From Oscillospiraceae bacterium (GTDB taxonomy: Bacteria; Bacillota; Clostridia; Oscillospirales; Oscillospiraceae), in the NCBI GenBank assembly GCA_916988195.3, contig CAKASQ030000019.1:1-51369 (forward strand): DNA of 51,369 nucleotides. Reading direction: 5' to 3'. Position numbers and translations under genes: made by a program. This document shows, in pieces, positions 7,724 through 16,873 of the stretch. The first letter of the stretch is position 1. Each line of letters begins with the position of its first letter. The notes beneath the pieces are model-generated. The model did not search any database and was not told where the DNA came from. It worked only from the letters and a program-made list of their open reading frames with translations.

Positions 7724-10700
7724 TCACGCTCCCTTAACGGTTGCGGACTGACAGAGCGGCTTCCCATTGGTATCCAGCAGGAAGAGCTTGATCTTCGCGC
7801 CGGTGGGAAGCTCCGCTTCGCCCTCCGCCGTAAGAATCTTCGTACCGACCATCTTACCGTCTGCCGTGTATACCGCTGCGATCAGGCTCGCGCCCGAGGG
7901 GAAGCTTCCGGAGATGTTCAGCTTGGAGGTCTTCGCACTGAAGCTCCAATTGAGGTCTCCAATCGTTCCGGTCAGCGTGCTGTTTCCTACAGTGATGCCG
8001 ATCGCGATGCTCTTCGACGCGGTTTCCTCGCCGGGCTTCATGGTCTTGTCCGTGTTTTCCACGTTGTGGTACATCGTCTGCCCAAGACCGTAGATCAGCG
8101 TGACGGAAGTATCCGCCTGCGTCAGCGCTTTATCTGCCGCCTTCATCAGATGCGTCACATCGCGCTTCACGCCGTTTGCATACGTCGCCGTCACCTTGAG
8201 ACCTGCCGGATCGAATTTTTCGCCCGCTTCATATTCCGTCTTCGTAGGTGCCGCGTCCATGCTCAGGCTCTCAACCATACTGCCGTAAGCCATGAGGTAG
8301 CCGGAGTCATTCTTGAAATACAGCGTGCCGTTTTCATCGACGATCGGGCTGCAAAGCGCGTACTGCATCTGCGGCGCGACTGGGGTAAAGAGCTCATAGG
8401 CGGTCGTGTACTTCGTCTTTTCTGCATATTCATCCGACGTATACTCCGCTGTCGTCTGACCGGCCTTGTCGCGCAGGACGCGAAGCTTGCCGGGGGTATA
8501 GTTATCGAAGAAGTAGACGTAGACATAGCCGTTTCCGGATTTTTCATACGCCGTGGTGAGAAGTCCACTCGTCTGCGGGTAGCCTTGCGTCGTCGCGCGG
8601 TAGGCAACGGACATATTGGACAGGTTGACGACCGTGATGTTATGTCCAGAGTAGGGGGTGAACTGTCCCTGACCGGACACGCCGATATAGGCGCGGCCAT
8701 TGTAGACGACCGGTGTGGAGGTGCTCATGCCGCCGAGCTTCAGCTGCTTCTTGTTTGCCAGCTTCCACGAGCTGCCGCTCTTCTGCACCTGCACGCTGTA
8801 AAGATATCCGCCCTTCGAGGTGAAGTAGAACGCCTTCGTCGCAGTATCGTAGCAGATCGAGCAGCGGATGTCTCCTGTGAAGCCAGTCATGGAATCGAGA
8901 AGCTTGCCGCTCTTTGGGTCCAGCAGCAGAAGGTTTGCAGTGTCGCTCGAATATCCATCCTCGCCGTCGTCTGTGCCGATCAGGACATAATCATCGCACG
9001 CATACGCGCCTGCCCAATAGAAGCCGCCCTTCTGTACATAGCGCCAGGTTTCGGCCTTTGTTTCCAGCGTGTTCGCCGGGTCTTCATCGGTCAGGGACAA
9101 GCAGACGAAGCTCGCTTCCTCGACCTCCGAGTTCCAGAAGCCGGTGTAGGCGTAGCCGTCTGATACGGTAATGGGGCTGTCCGGCTGGCCGCCGAGGGGA
9201 TCGGTGTAGAGCCAGAGAGATTCCAGCGTGTCGGCGTTGAACGCCTGGATCCGTCCGTCCGACAGACCGACCAGGATCACGCCTTCTGCATACGTCGGGT
9301 TGTTGATGGCAAAGCTGGATTTGCCCGCCATCGTGCCTTCCTTCAAAATTGCGCCGGTGTCCTTGTCAATTTTCAGGATTCTTGTGCCGGTGTAGACGAC
9401 CACAGCGCCGTCCACGAGAATGGGGTTGCTGACCGCGTTGCTGCTGTAGCCCGTTCCGGCGTTGACCGCCCAATAGAGCGTGCCTTCTTCTGCCGCAAAC
9501 GGAATTGCCGCCGACGTTACGCCGTTATTCGTGTTGGCCGTGCCGGTCATAACGCCGCCTTCTGCGTAAGCCGTGCCGCGGAAGTCTGCCCACTGTGCCG
9601 CCATGCCGGTCTGGATCGTGCTGTTTTTGGGAGCCGTGTCCAGCTTCAGAGAAATGGTCTTGCTGGGGTCATACTTCGTGCCGCTGACAAACGTCTCAGT
9701 CTCGTCCTCGTTTTTCTGGATGCTGCCGAAGTCCAGCTTGCCGCTTAACAGCTGAATCGCGCCGGACTGTCCAACATAGCCGGACTTTGTCGCGCTGTAG
9801 ATGTAGGTAAAGCCCGTCGAGAAGCTGTATTTGCCGTTCGCGTCCGGCCAGAGGCGGATGCCGCTGACCTTTTCGTAGATATAAAGCGTTGCGTCGCTCG
9901 GCGTAACGGTGATCTTTGCCGAGGTGCTGGCTTCCTTTTTGACGGTAAGCTTGTAGTCGGTCGAGATCGTATCGTCCGCGCGGCTCTTGACCGTCACGGT
10001 GATCGTCTCCGTCTCCATGCCGCCGCTGAGCGTTGCCTGGAAGACCTCGCCGGGTGCGGCCGCTTCGCCGTTTACAAACAGAAGATAGCCGCTGTCGTCT
10101 TCTCCGTAGAGAACGCCGTCATGTGCGCCGAGCGTCAGATCCACAAAGCCCGCCGCGCCGGGGACATTGATGGTGTATTCCGTCTGGGAAGATGCAAAGC
10201 CGCTCTGGTCGGTATCATAGTTCAGTGTGACAGGATTGCCGCCGCAGGAAACGGACAGATCGGAAAGGGTCAGAGAACGCTTGACCGTCACCACATAGTC
10301 TGTCGAATATGTGATCTTCCCATCGCCGCCGGACGCGGTATCTGTGACCTCTTTGGACGCGCGGAACGTCAGCGTATTGCCGTGTACGTTTCCACTGAGA
10401 ATGGCGTCCGTGATCGGCGTGCCGCGAGCTGATGTTTTTGCCGGCGTTTCCTGGCGCTGCACACCGGGCTTTGTATCAAAAATTGCCTGATAGAGCAGCT
10501 TGCACGTCGTGCCGGTCGAGGGATCTGCCCACACATAAAAGCTGCCGCTTGCGTCCGGAACCATTACTGTATATGTAAGCTGCGCTGCGGAGAAGCCGGT
10601 TTCGCCGTCATGGGTCAGGGGCAGCGTATCTTGATATTTGATCTGGATCAGTTCACCGAAGAACACCTTCTCCAGCTGCGGCGCGGCGCTTCCGCTCGGC

Positions 10701-12532
10701 ACCGAAACCTTAAAAATATCCGCTGCTGCGTCTGCCGTAAAGGTCTTCTCCGCGTGGTAATGGGTATCCAGCGTGGCAAAGTAGGTGTACTTCTGTCCGC
10801 TGACGACGGTATAGAAGTATACGATGTTGCCCTCGTCGTTGATCTCTTCTCTGGATACGAGCTCTTCGCCGTTTTCATTGGTCAGGTGGAACTCGATCCC
10901 CTTGTCCAGCATTTCAAACTGTGCATAGGTACTCTCGCCCTGCTCGACCGTCAGCGTATAAACTGTTTCGTAATCGCCCTGGGAAACAGAGACCAAAATA
11001 TCCTTTTTGCTGGTGACTTTAACCGTTGCGCCGCCGGTTTCGTCAAGCGCTTGATCGTCTACCGTAACGGTATAGCCGCTGAACGCCGCCGTGGGGTAGA
11101 CCGTCACCGTGGTATCCTCTTCCAGAATCTTATAGGTGTAGGAAAGCTCTGTTCCGGAGAAGGTCTTGTCTGCCGCCGGGCGCGTGCCGGACTTTCCTTC
11201 GAGATACAAAGCGGAGAGCGTCGGCTGACGATCGAGCTTCAAGGTGAGCTCTTCGTTCTGCATATAGCTTCCGGTCTTCACACTGACGCGGAAGACCACC
11301 GTATTGCCGCTTGCGCCGCGCAGGAGCGTCTTTGTCAGCTGCTTGTTTTTTGCACCTGTCGTAATGGACTCGCTGACGGTTTCCCCGGCGGTATTCCGGT
11401 AATTTGCCGTGATGCTTGCGCCGGCCGTCTTACCGTCGGCGCTCAGGCAGAAATACGGATAGATGTTGCCGCTGAAGGTGTCCGGCACGGCGGCGCTCCG
11501 CGTATAGCCGTCCTCGGACGCGGTCAGGGTAAAGCGTTCTTCGTCAAATTTGTTGTTGTAGTCGCTGGTTTTGGAGAGCGCGAACGAAGCCGTGTCGATC
11601 CACTCCTCGGTCGGAAGCGCGGGAAGGTCTTCGAGCTTCTGGTCTTTGCCCTGAACGGTCAACTCGCCGCTGACAGAGCGGTTACCGTTTCGGATGAAGA
11701 AGGTGTATGTGCCGTTCGGCAGGCGCAGCGTTCCGTCCGATTCGGCTTCAAACTGCTTTCCGTAGCTGCTTTCCGCCGTGATCTTGCAGTCGGAAAAGCT
11801 TCCGCCAAATGTCACGGAATATAACGTATTCTGCGCGGCTTTATACTCTGAGATTGCCATTTGAATGGCCAGCGCGTAGGTTTTTGCATCCTCGTCCGAC
11901 ACGCCGCAGTAGTTCTGGCACGCTGCGTCATACGCGTTCTTCGCGGCCAGGCGCACGTCCTGCGCTTCCTGCAAATACTGCACCATCTGCTTCATCAGAA
12001 GCTGCCAGCCCTCGCCGATGCCGTCCGTATCCTTATTTTCCGTGACGCAGACGAAGCCGCCAGCTTCCGGCTCGTTGAGAAGTCCGAGCGCGGAGGGTGC
12101 GGACAGAACGGTATAGCCCTTCGCTACGCCGTTGATGGCGGACAGGAAGCCGTCGCTTGTGAGCTTGAGCGTGATGCCCGCCGCTTCCAGCGCGTCACAG
12201 ATGCGCTGACCTGCGGCAAACGGAACCTTTCTCGGCGCGATCAGCAGTTCCTTTTTCGTTTCGGCGGAGAAATAGAAGAAGCTTTCTCCGTCTGCGGAAA
12301 GAACCGCCGCCATTTCCTCTTCTGCGGACTGTTCATCCGGCGTTTCTTCCGTATGTATTTCTTCTTCCAGAGGTTCCTCCTCTGAAGGTTCTTCCGCGTC
12401 CGCGTTTTCTTCGGGCGCAGCGTCCACGATCTCTTCTGCTTCGGTGATCGCTGTATCGTCCGCCGACACGCTTACCGGCAGGCAGGACAGGAGCATCGCC
12501 AGCAGAAGCAGCACAGAAATCAAGCGTTTCAT
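7724..12532 (-). CDS. giant secreted protein with cadherin-like, PQQ-propeller and Ig-like domains
   Basis: A 1602-residue exported protein with a signal peptide (MKRLISVLLLLAMLLSCLPV). Visible parts in order: a Glu-rich linker (about residues 30-90), a domain with GLLNEPEAGGFVCVTENKDT (90-240), several cadherin-like beta-sandwich repeats (LSALYLEGKSG..., LSDLSVSCGG..., each ending YTLTV or YKLTV), a PQQ-type beta-propeller (about 1000-1390: GTRILKIDKDTG, VGLSDGRIQAFNADTLESLW) and a bacterial Ig-like group 3 domain (TKTEYEAGEKFDPAGLKVTATY). There is no wall anchor. The ATG at 12532 has GGGGG six bases upstream; the longer frame lacks one. It follows the transglutaminase-like gene by 20 bases and overlaps the lipoprotein region, indicating one operon. 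Confidence 0.85.
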   Translation of the reverse strand: MKRLISVLLLLAMLLSCLPVSVSADDTAITEAEEIVDAAPEENADAEEPSEEEPLEEEIHTEETPDEQSAEEEMAAVLSADGESFFYFSAETKKELLIAPRKVPFAAGQRICDALEAAGITLKLTSDGFLSAINGVAKGYTVLSAPSALGLLNEPEAGGFVCVTENKDTDGIGEGWQLLMKQMVQYLQEAQDVRLAAKNAYDAACQNYCGVSDEDAKTYALAIQMAISEYKAAQNTLYSVTFGGSFSDCKITAESSYGKQFEAESDGTLRLPNGTYTFFIRNGNRSVSGELTVQGKDQKLEDLPALPTEEWIDTASFALSKTSDYNNKFDEERFTLTASEDGYTRSAAVPDTFSGNIYPYFCLSADGKTAGASITANYRNTAGETVSESITTGAKNKQLTKTLLRGASGNTVVFRVSVKTGSYMQNEELTLKLDRQPTLSALYLEGKSGTRPAADKTFSGTELSYTYKILEEDTTVTVYPTAAFSGYTVTVDDQALDETGGATVKVTSKKDILVSVSQGDYETVYTLTVEQGESTYAQFEMLDKGIEFHLTNENGEELVSREEINDEGNIVYFYTVVSGQKYTYFATLDTHYHAEKTFTADAAADIFKVSVPSGSAAPQLEKVFFGELIQIKYQDTLPLTHDGETGFSAAQLTYTVMVPDASGSFYVWADPSTGTTCKLLYQAIFDTKPGVQRQETPAKTSARGTPITDAILSGNVHGNTLTFRASKEVTDTASGGDGKITYSTDYVVTVKRSLTLSDLSVSCGGNPVTLNYDTDQSGFASSQTEYTINVPGAAGFVDLTLGAHDGVLYGEDDSGYLLFVNGEAAAPGEVFQATLSGGMETETITVTVKSRADDTISTDYKLTVKKEASTSAKITVTPSDATLYIYEKVSGIRLWPDANGKYSFSTGFTYIYSATKSGYVGQSGAIQLLSGKLDFGSIQKNEDETETFVSGTKYDPSKTISLKLDTAPKNSTIQTGMAAQWADFRGTAYAEGGVMTGTANTNNGVTSAAIPFAAEEGTLYWAVNAGTGYSSNAVSNPILVDGAVVVYTGTRILKIDKDTGAILKEGTMAGKSSFAINNPTYAEGVILVGLSDGRIQAFNADTLESLWLYTDPLGGQPDSPITVSDGYAYTGFWNSEVEEASFVCLSLTDEDPANTLETKAETWRYVQKGGFYWAGAYACDDYVLIGTDDGEDGYSSDTANLLLLDPKSGKLLDSMTGFTGDIRCSICYDTATKAFYFTSKGGYLYSVQVQKSGSSWKLANKKQLKLGGMSTSTPVVYNGRAYIGVSGQGQFTPYSGHNITVVNLSNMSVAYRATTQGYPQTSGLLTTAYEKSGNGYVYVYFFDNYTPGKLRVLRDKAGQTTAEYTSDEYAEKTKYTTAYELFTPVAPQMQYALCSPIVDENGTLYFKNDSGYLMAYGSMVESLSMDAAPTKTEYEAGEKFDPAGLKVTATYANGVKRDVTHLMKAADKALTQADTSVTLIYGLGQTMYHNVENTDKTMKPGEETASKSIAIGITVGNSTLTGTIGDLNWSFSAKTSKLNISGSFPSGASLIAAVYTADGKMVGTKILTAEGEAELPTGAKIKLFLLDTNGKPLCQSATVKGA

Positions 12533-12552
12533 AAAATTCCCCCTGTTCAGAT

Positions 12553-14790
12553 TTAATAAAGGCAGGAAAGCCACTTTAAGCGCAGCTTTTTCGGCCATTT
12601 TGTGTGGGTTTTCAGCAGGTTCAGAACGTCAGCGCGGAAGCTTTCCATGCGCATTCGCTCGTCCTTCGTAAGCGCCTTTGTCGAAAAGAGTGCCCGGGCG
12701 TTGAGAAGCGTCATCTCGCGCAGCTTGTCCGCGTTTTCCGCGCCGAACCGGTTTTCAACGCCTTCGCAGAGCTCCAGCATCGAGCCATTTCCGCGCTTCA
12801 AGCCCAGCGCCGCCAGCAGCGATGCGCAGTCCGCAAACAGGCACGCCGTCGCGGCGTTCTGGTCTTCCTGCGTAAACGTTTCGTTCCGCTTTTTGAGAAT
12901 GAGCGCATGCCGAACCACGATAGCCGCAATCAAGAGAAGCAGCAAACCCGCGATGAGGATGACCCAGAACAGCGGCTTCCTGAGAAGTCCGGTTCTCTCG
13001 CCGCCCTCGGGCGAATTGTCCTCAGAATTGTCCGGTTCCGCTTCATTTTGCTCTAATTCCTGACCTTCCGTGACACGCGGGCCGTCGCCGGTTCCTTCTT
13101 TTCCCGCGCCGACGGGCTTTACGCCGCTTTCGGTCTGCTCGGCGGAGAGGTCTTCAAGGCCCGGCGTTAAGCTAAGCGGGAGCCAGCCCGCGCCATCTTG
13201 GTATACTTCGACCCAAGCGCCCGCCGCTTTTGCATCCACGCTCACTGCTTCGCCCGCTTTTGCGCTCACGGTGTAGCCCTCGACATATCGCGCGGGGATG
13301 CCGTAATAGCGAAGCGCCAGAGCCGCGACGGTCGCGTACTGATACGTCGTGCCGTTTGCGGTGTCAGAGAGCGGCAGGGAAACATCTCCGCTTCCGTCAA
13401 AGCAGCGCTCCAGAAAGGCCAGTGCCGCCGTCTGCGCCTGCTCCTTTGTCAGACTGTCTGCTGAACCGTATTCCTCGCAGAACGAGTCGAGCACCGCGCC
13501 CAGCTGCGCCCGGAACTCCGCCGGAACGCTCAGCGCGTAGGAATATACGAATTCGCGGTAGGCGCTTTCCATTTGCAGATAGGTGTTCGCAGCACCGGAT
13601 TCGTCATTCTGGAGGAAGTCCAGAAGCACCGGAAGCACCGTCTGCACGTCGGCAATCGTATCAAACGAGTATCCACGCTGCCCGCGAAGACCGGTTGTTT
13701 CGACTTCGGACGGCTGAATCTTGTTTTTCGCCAAGCCTGCGCGTTCCGGCAGGACCGTGCACGGCTCGTAGCGGTACAGGCTGCACGCGGTCAGATTCTG
13801 GACGCTGACAGAACCCGACTGGTAATTGCCCATCAGCCGTGCGGCCATTGCCAGCTGGCTCTGCGGATAAAAACCGGATTGGTGCAGCCAGTAGAAGAGG
13901 TCTTTTTCCTCTGCGGCGGTTTTCGCGTCCAGAGAAGTCCACGTTTCGTTTTCGTAGGAATCGCCCACGAAGCCGCGCAGGTAGAGCGTCTGGCTCTCGC
14001 CGGACGTGACCGTTAGAATCGCGTCTGTGCTGTCGGAAGCTTTGACCGGCTGCGTCAAGTCTCCTTCCGGAAGCAATTCTTCCGCCGGTTCAAAGCGCCA
14101 ATGATGCAGGCAGTCCTTCGCGCTTTGCGAAAGGCTCTGCATCGTGCCGTTTTGCATCGCCAGCGCGGCGATTCCCACAACAATTGCGCCCACGAGCACG
14201 AAGCTTGCCGCCGAGACGGTGTTCTTTTCCTTCTGCCACGAAAGAAGCAATACGGAAATTCCCGCCGCAAAAAGTAGAATTACACTCGGCTGCACAAAGG
14301 CCGCCGCCACGCTGAGCCCCGCCAGCAAAATCGCCGCCAGCGCCGGCACATTCGAGAGCGCGAAGCTCACCAGTGCCAGCAAAACGCCCAGTACGATCCC
14401 GGCCAACCAGAGTCCCGAACCGTCCGTCTCGGCCAGCGGCAGTAAAATGCCTTTTTCCGCCGCCCAGAGGTCGCGCAGATCGTTCCAAGTCGCGCAGAAG
14501 CCGCGCAGAAGCGGCGCTCTCGCAAGCAGGATAGCAATTAACGCAACTATAAATAATGTAGGAGCCAGCCACTTTGCTTTTTTGAAGTGCCGGACGAGGG
14601 CGATCACGACGCACGTCAGAACGCCCGCACCGAAAAGCGGCAGGATCGCGGAGAAGTTTGCCGCCGTATGGAAGATAGCGGCAAGCGCGAGGAAGATGAG
14701 AACGCTGGAAGAAAGCGCAAATACTTCGTCTTTCTTTGTGTTTTCCCTGTAAATTCCGGCTTGCAGGCCGGTATGTTTCGTTTTTTTCAT
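12553..14790 (-). CDS. membrane transglutaminase-like protein (TgpA type) lacking the catalytic triad
   Basis: A 745-residue membrane protein. About six transmembrane helices lie in residues 25-215, followed by an external domain, a transglutaminase-core fold (about 440-545), a linker, one transmembrane helix (about 620-645) and a cytoplasmic DUF4129-like tail. The core aligns well around YYGIPARYVEGY and AWVEVY. The triad positions are altered: the G-x-C motif reads GTT (Thr482), the His before AWVEVY is Gly524, and the Asp after GW is Ser540. It should therefore be enzymatically inert, perhaps a scaffold. It starts 12 bases after the DUF58 gene with AAGGAGG upstream. MoxR, DUF58 and TgpA genes usually travel together. 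Confidence 0.88.
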   Translation of the reverse strand: MKKTKHTGLQAGIYRENTKKDEVFALSSSVLIFLALAAIFHTAANFSAILPLFGAGVLTCVVIALVRHFKKAKWLAPTLFIVALIAILLARAPLLRGFCATWNDLRDLWAAEKGILLPLAETDGSGLWLAGIVLGVLLALVSFALSNVPALAAILLAGLSVAAAFVQPSVILLFAAGISVLLLSWQKEKNTVSAASFVLVGAIVVGIAALAMQNGTMQSLSQSAKDCLHHWRFEPAEELLPEGDLTQPVKASDSTDAILTVTSGESQTLYLRGFVGDSYENETWTSLDAKTAAEEKDLFYWLHQSGFYPQSQLAMAARLMGNYQSGSVSVQNLTACSLYRYEPCTVLPERAGLAKNKIQPSEVETTGLRGQRGYSFDTIADVQTVLPVLLDFLQNDESGAANTYLQMESAYREFVYSYALSVPAEFRAQLGAVLDSFCEEYGSADSLTKEQAQTAALAFLERCFDGSGDVSLPLSDTANGTTYQYATVAALALRYYGIPARYVEGYTVSAKAGEAVSVDAKAAGAWVEVYQDGAGWLPLSLTPGLEDLSAEQTESGVKPVGAGKEGTGDGPRVTEGQELEQNEAEPDNSEDNSPEGGERTGLLRKPLFWVILIAGLLLLLIAAIVVRHALILKKRNETFTQEDQNAATACLFADCASLLAALGLKRGNGSMLELCEGVENRFGAENADKLREMTLLNARALFSTKALTKDERMRMESFRADVLNLLKTHTKWPKKLRLKWLSCLY

Positions 14791-14802
14791 AGCCCGCCCT
14801 CC

Positions 14803-15918
14803 TTACAGTTCCAGCTCGGAGAGCTGCGCGGCGTAGTCGGTTTCATTGAACTGCTCGCCGCAGATAAGCGCCGTCAGGCGGCCGATGTTTGCAAGCTCGT
14901 CCGTCTCCGCTTTTCGCTCGGCGGCAACGTAGACAAGGTGCGAGCAGCTCCCTGCGGGCAGCTCCTGCAGAAGCAGCGACGCGCCGCTTGCGCCCTTCGC
15001 GGGTTTCGCTGTGAAAAGACGCGGGAGCAGACCGATGAGGTCGTCCATGTCGCGAATCTGCTGGAACACGCAATGTCCCGTGGCCTCTTCGTTCCAGCCG
15101 ACGGTGAACTGCACCGACTGGGAAAGTAAATTCCGGCAGACGGAAACGACGATCTCGGCCTCGGCGTCCGTGCGCTCTGCCGTCGGGTCGTTCTCCGTCC
15201 GCTCCCAGAAGACAGCGGCTGAACGCGTGATGGGAAGTGACGGGTCTTTCACGATGAGTTTCCCGTATTTATGGCTCAGCTTCCAGTGAATTTGCCGCTG
15301 GCTGTCGCCGGGGACATAGTCGCGAATCTGGAACATTTCAGAAAGATCATAGCCGGGGCGCTCGTTGGAATAGTCCTCGGTGTCGTCGATGTGCGCCGCC
15401 GCGGGAGACAGGACGAGCGTCTGCAAAAATGTATCCGGCTGCACCACGCACGCGCCGTGCGCGTCAAAATGCGCCTTCACGCCGAGAAGGCCGAAGCAGT
15501 CATAGAGCTTCGCAGATTCCACCGTCACGCGAATTCTGCCACAAAACGGGCTTTGGAGCGTGATTTTCATGGTCTTTTCGCCCTTCGGCCACACGCCGCA
15601 GCTGGTCTCGACCACCTGAGTTTCCCCGTTCAGCTGATTTTCCAGCCGCACGCGGCAGGAGAGACGGCAAATCGGGAAAACGGTTGGATTTTGCACCGTG
15701 AGTTCTGCCGTTCCGCGCTCGCCCTTGCGAAGGTTCACAGGCAGCTTCTCCGTCAGCTTGAGCTTCTTTGCCGCGCGGAGGTTCATTGGCAGAAGCACCA
15801 GCGGCAGCAAAATGAGGCACGCCGCCAAGCCGAGCGCAATGGCGCTTGCCGTCTGGATGCTCAGAACCAGAAGTCCCGCCGTCAGCAAAAGCCAGATAAT
15901 TTTTCGTATCATTCTCAT
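14803..15918 (-). CDS. DUF58 membrane-anchored protein
   Basis: A 371-residue protein with two N-terminal transmembrane helices (about residues 5-47), a beta-rich region, and the DUF58 signature IRDYVPGDSQRQIHWKLS at about 200-220, then a von Willebrand-A-like C-terminal fold. DUF58 proteins are encoded beside MoxR ATPases and are thought to be their partners in assembling or activating envelope complexes. The ATG overlaps the MoxR stop (ATGA), so the two are translationally coupled. In this context it probably takes part in maturation of the large surface proteins made by the same cluster. Confidence 0.88.
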   Translation of the reverse strand: MRMIRKIIWLLLTAGLLVLSIQTASAIALGLAACLILLPLVLLPMNLRAAKKLKLTEKLPVNLRKGERGTAELTVQNPTVFPICRLSCRVRLENQLNGETQVVETSCGVWPKGEKTMKITLQSPFCGRIRVTVESAKLYDCFGLLGVKAHFDAHGACVVQPDTFLQTLVLSPAAAHIDDTEDYSNERPGYDLSEMFQIRDYVPGDSQRQIHWKLSHKYGKLIVKDPSLPITRSAAVFWERTENDPTAERTDAEAEIVVSVCRNLLSQSVQFTVGWNEEATGHCVFQQIRDMDDLIGLLPRLFTAKPAKGASGASLLLQELPAGSCSHLVYVAAERKAETDELANIGRLTALICGEQFNETDYAAQLSELEL

Positions 15919-16850
15919 TTTTTCAGCACCGGCATATCCGTCGTTTTGAGGATCTCCGCCAGGACAGATTCCGGCTTTTCCTCCATCATGCGTGCCTTGC
16001 TGTTAAGCATCAGTCGGTGGGCGCAGACGTCCGGGAAAATGGCCGCCACGTCCTCGGGCATGACGAAGTCGCGTCCATGCAGGTAAGCAAACGCCTTCGC
16101 CATCCGGCAAACCGCCAGCGCGCCGCGCGGGCTGACGCCGAGCGCGACCTGCGGATGGTTTCTCGTTTTTTCGACCAGCGTTGTCACATAATCCAGAACC
16201 GGGTCTCGCATATCGACCTTCCGAACCTCCTGCACAAGGCCAAGGAGCTCCTGCTTGTTCACGACCGCATACGCGCGATCAAGGGGGTTGTCAATATGGC
16301 GGTCGCGGAGGATGTTGACGCTGCTCTTGTGGTCGGGATAGCCCATGCTGACGCGAATGAGGAAGCGGTCGAGCTGAGAATTGGGGAGCATCGTCGTGCC
16401 CGCCGAGCCGACCGGGTTCTGCGTGGCCAGAACGATGAAAGGGTCGGGGAGGGCATACGTCTTGCCGTCGACCGTGACCTTGTGCTCTTCCATCGCCTCC
16501 AAAAGCGCGGACTGCGTCTTGCTGGAGGTACGGTTAATTTCATCCGCCAGCAGCAGATTCGTCATGATCGCGCCGGGCTTGTAGACAAATTCGTCTTCCT
16601 TCTTGTCGTAAACCGAGAAGCCGATGATGTCGGACGGCACGGTGTCGGACGTGAACTGCACGCGGCGGGTGTCCAAGCCTAAAACCTTGGCGAACGCCAT
16701 CGCCGTCGTGGTCTTGCCGACGCCGGGAACGTCCTCCATGAGAACGTGTCCCTGCGCCAGAATGGCCATCAGGATTTTTTCGACAATTTCGTTTTTGCCG
16801 ACGATAACGGACTCGATTTCCTGTAAAATTTCATTGATTTTCGTATTCAT
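15915..16850 (-). CDS. MoxR-type AAA+ ATPase
   Basis: A 311-residue AAA+ ATPase with Walker A (GVGKTTT), Walker B (LLLADEINRTSSKTQ), a sensor/Arg-finger region (LATQNPVGSAGT ... LDRFLIR) and the C-terminal lid (SPRGALAVCRMAKAFA), as in MoxR/RavA-like proteins. MoxR proteins act as chaperone-like ATPases together with DUF58/VWA partners. I chose the ATG at 16850, which has AGGAG 9 nt upstream. A TTG at 16877 that overlaps the upstream stop is an alternative. It is the first of the MoxR-DUF58-transglutaminase trio and follows the Pro-Glu repeat protein directly. Confidence 0.92.
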   Translation of the reverse strand: MNTKINEILQEIESVIVGKNEIVEKILMAILAQGHVLMEDVPGVGKTTTAMAFAKVLGLDTRRVQFTSDTVPSDIIGFSVYDKKEDEFVYKPGAIMTNLLLADEINRTSSKTQSALLEAMEEHKVTVDGKTYALPDPFIVLATQNPVGSAGTTMLPNSQLDRFLIRVSMGYPDHKSSVNILRDRHIDNPLDRAYAVVNKQELLGLVQEVRKVDMRDPVLDYVTTLVEKTRNHPQVALGVSPRGALAVCRMAKAFAYLHGRDFVMPEDVAAIFPDVCAHRLMLNSKARMMEEKPESVLAEILKTTDMPVLKK

Positions 16851-16873
16851 AGCAAGCTGCTCCTTTTCTGTTT

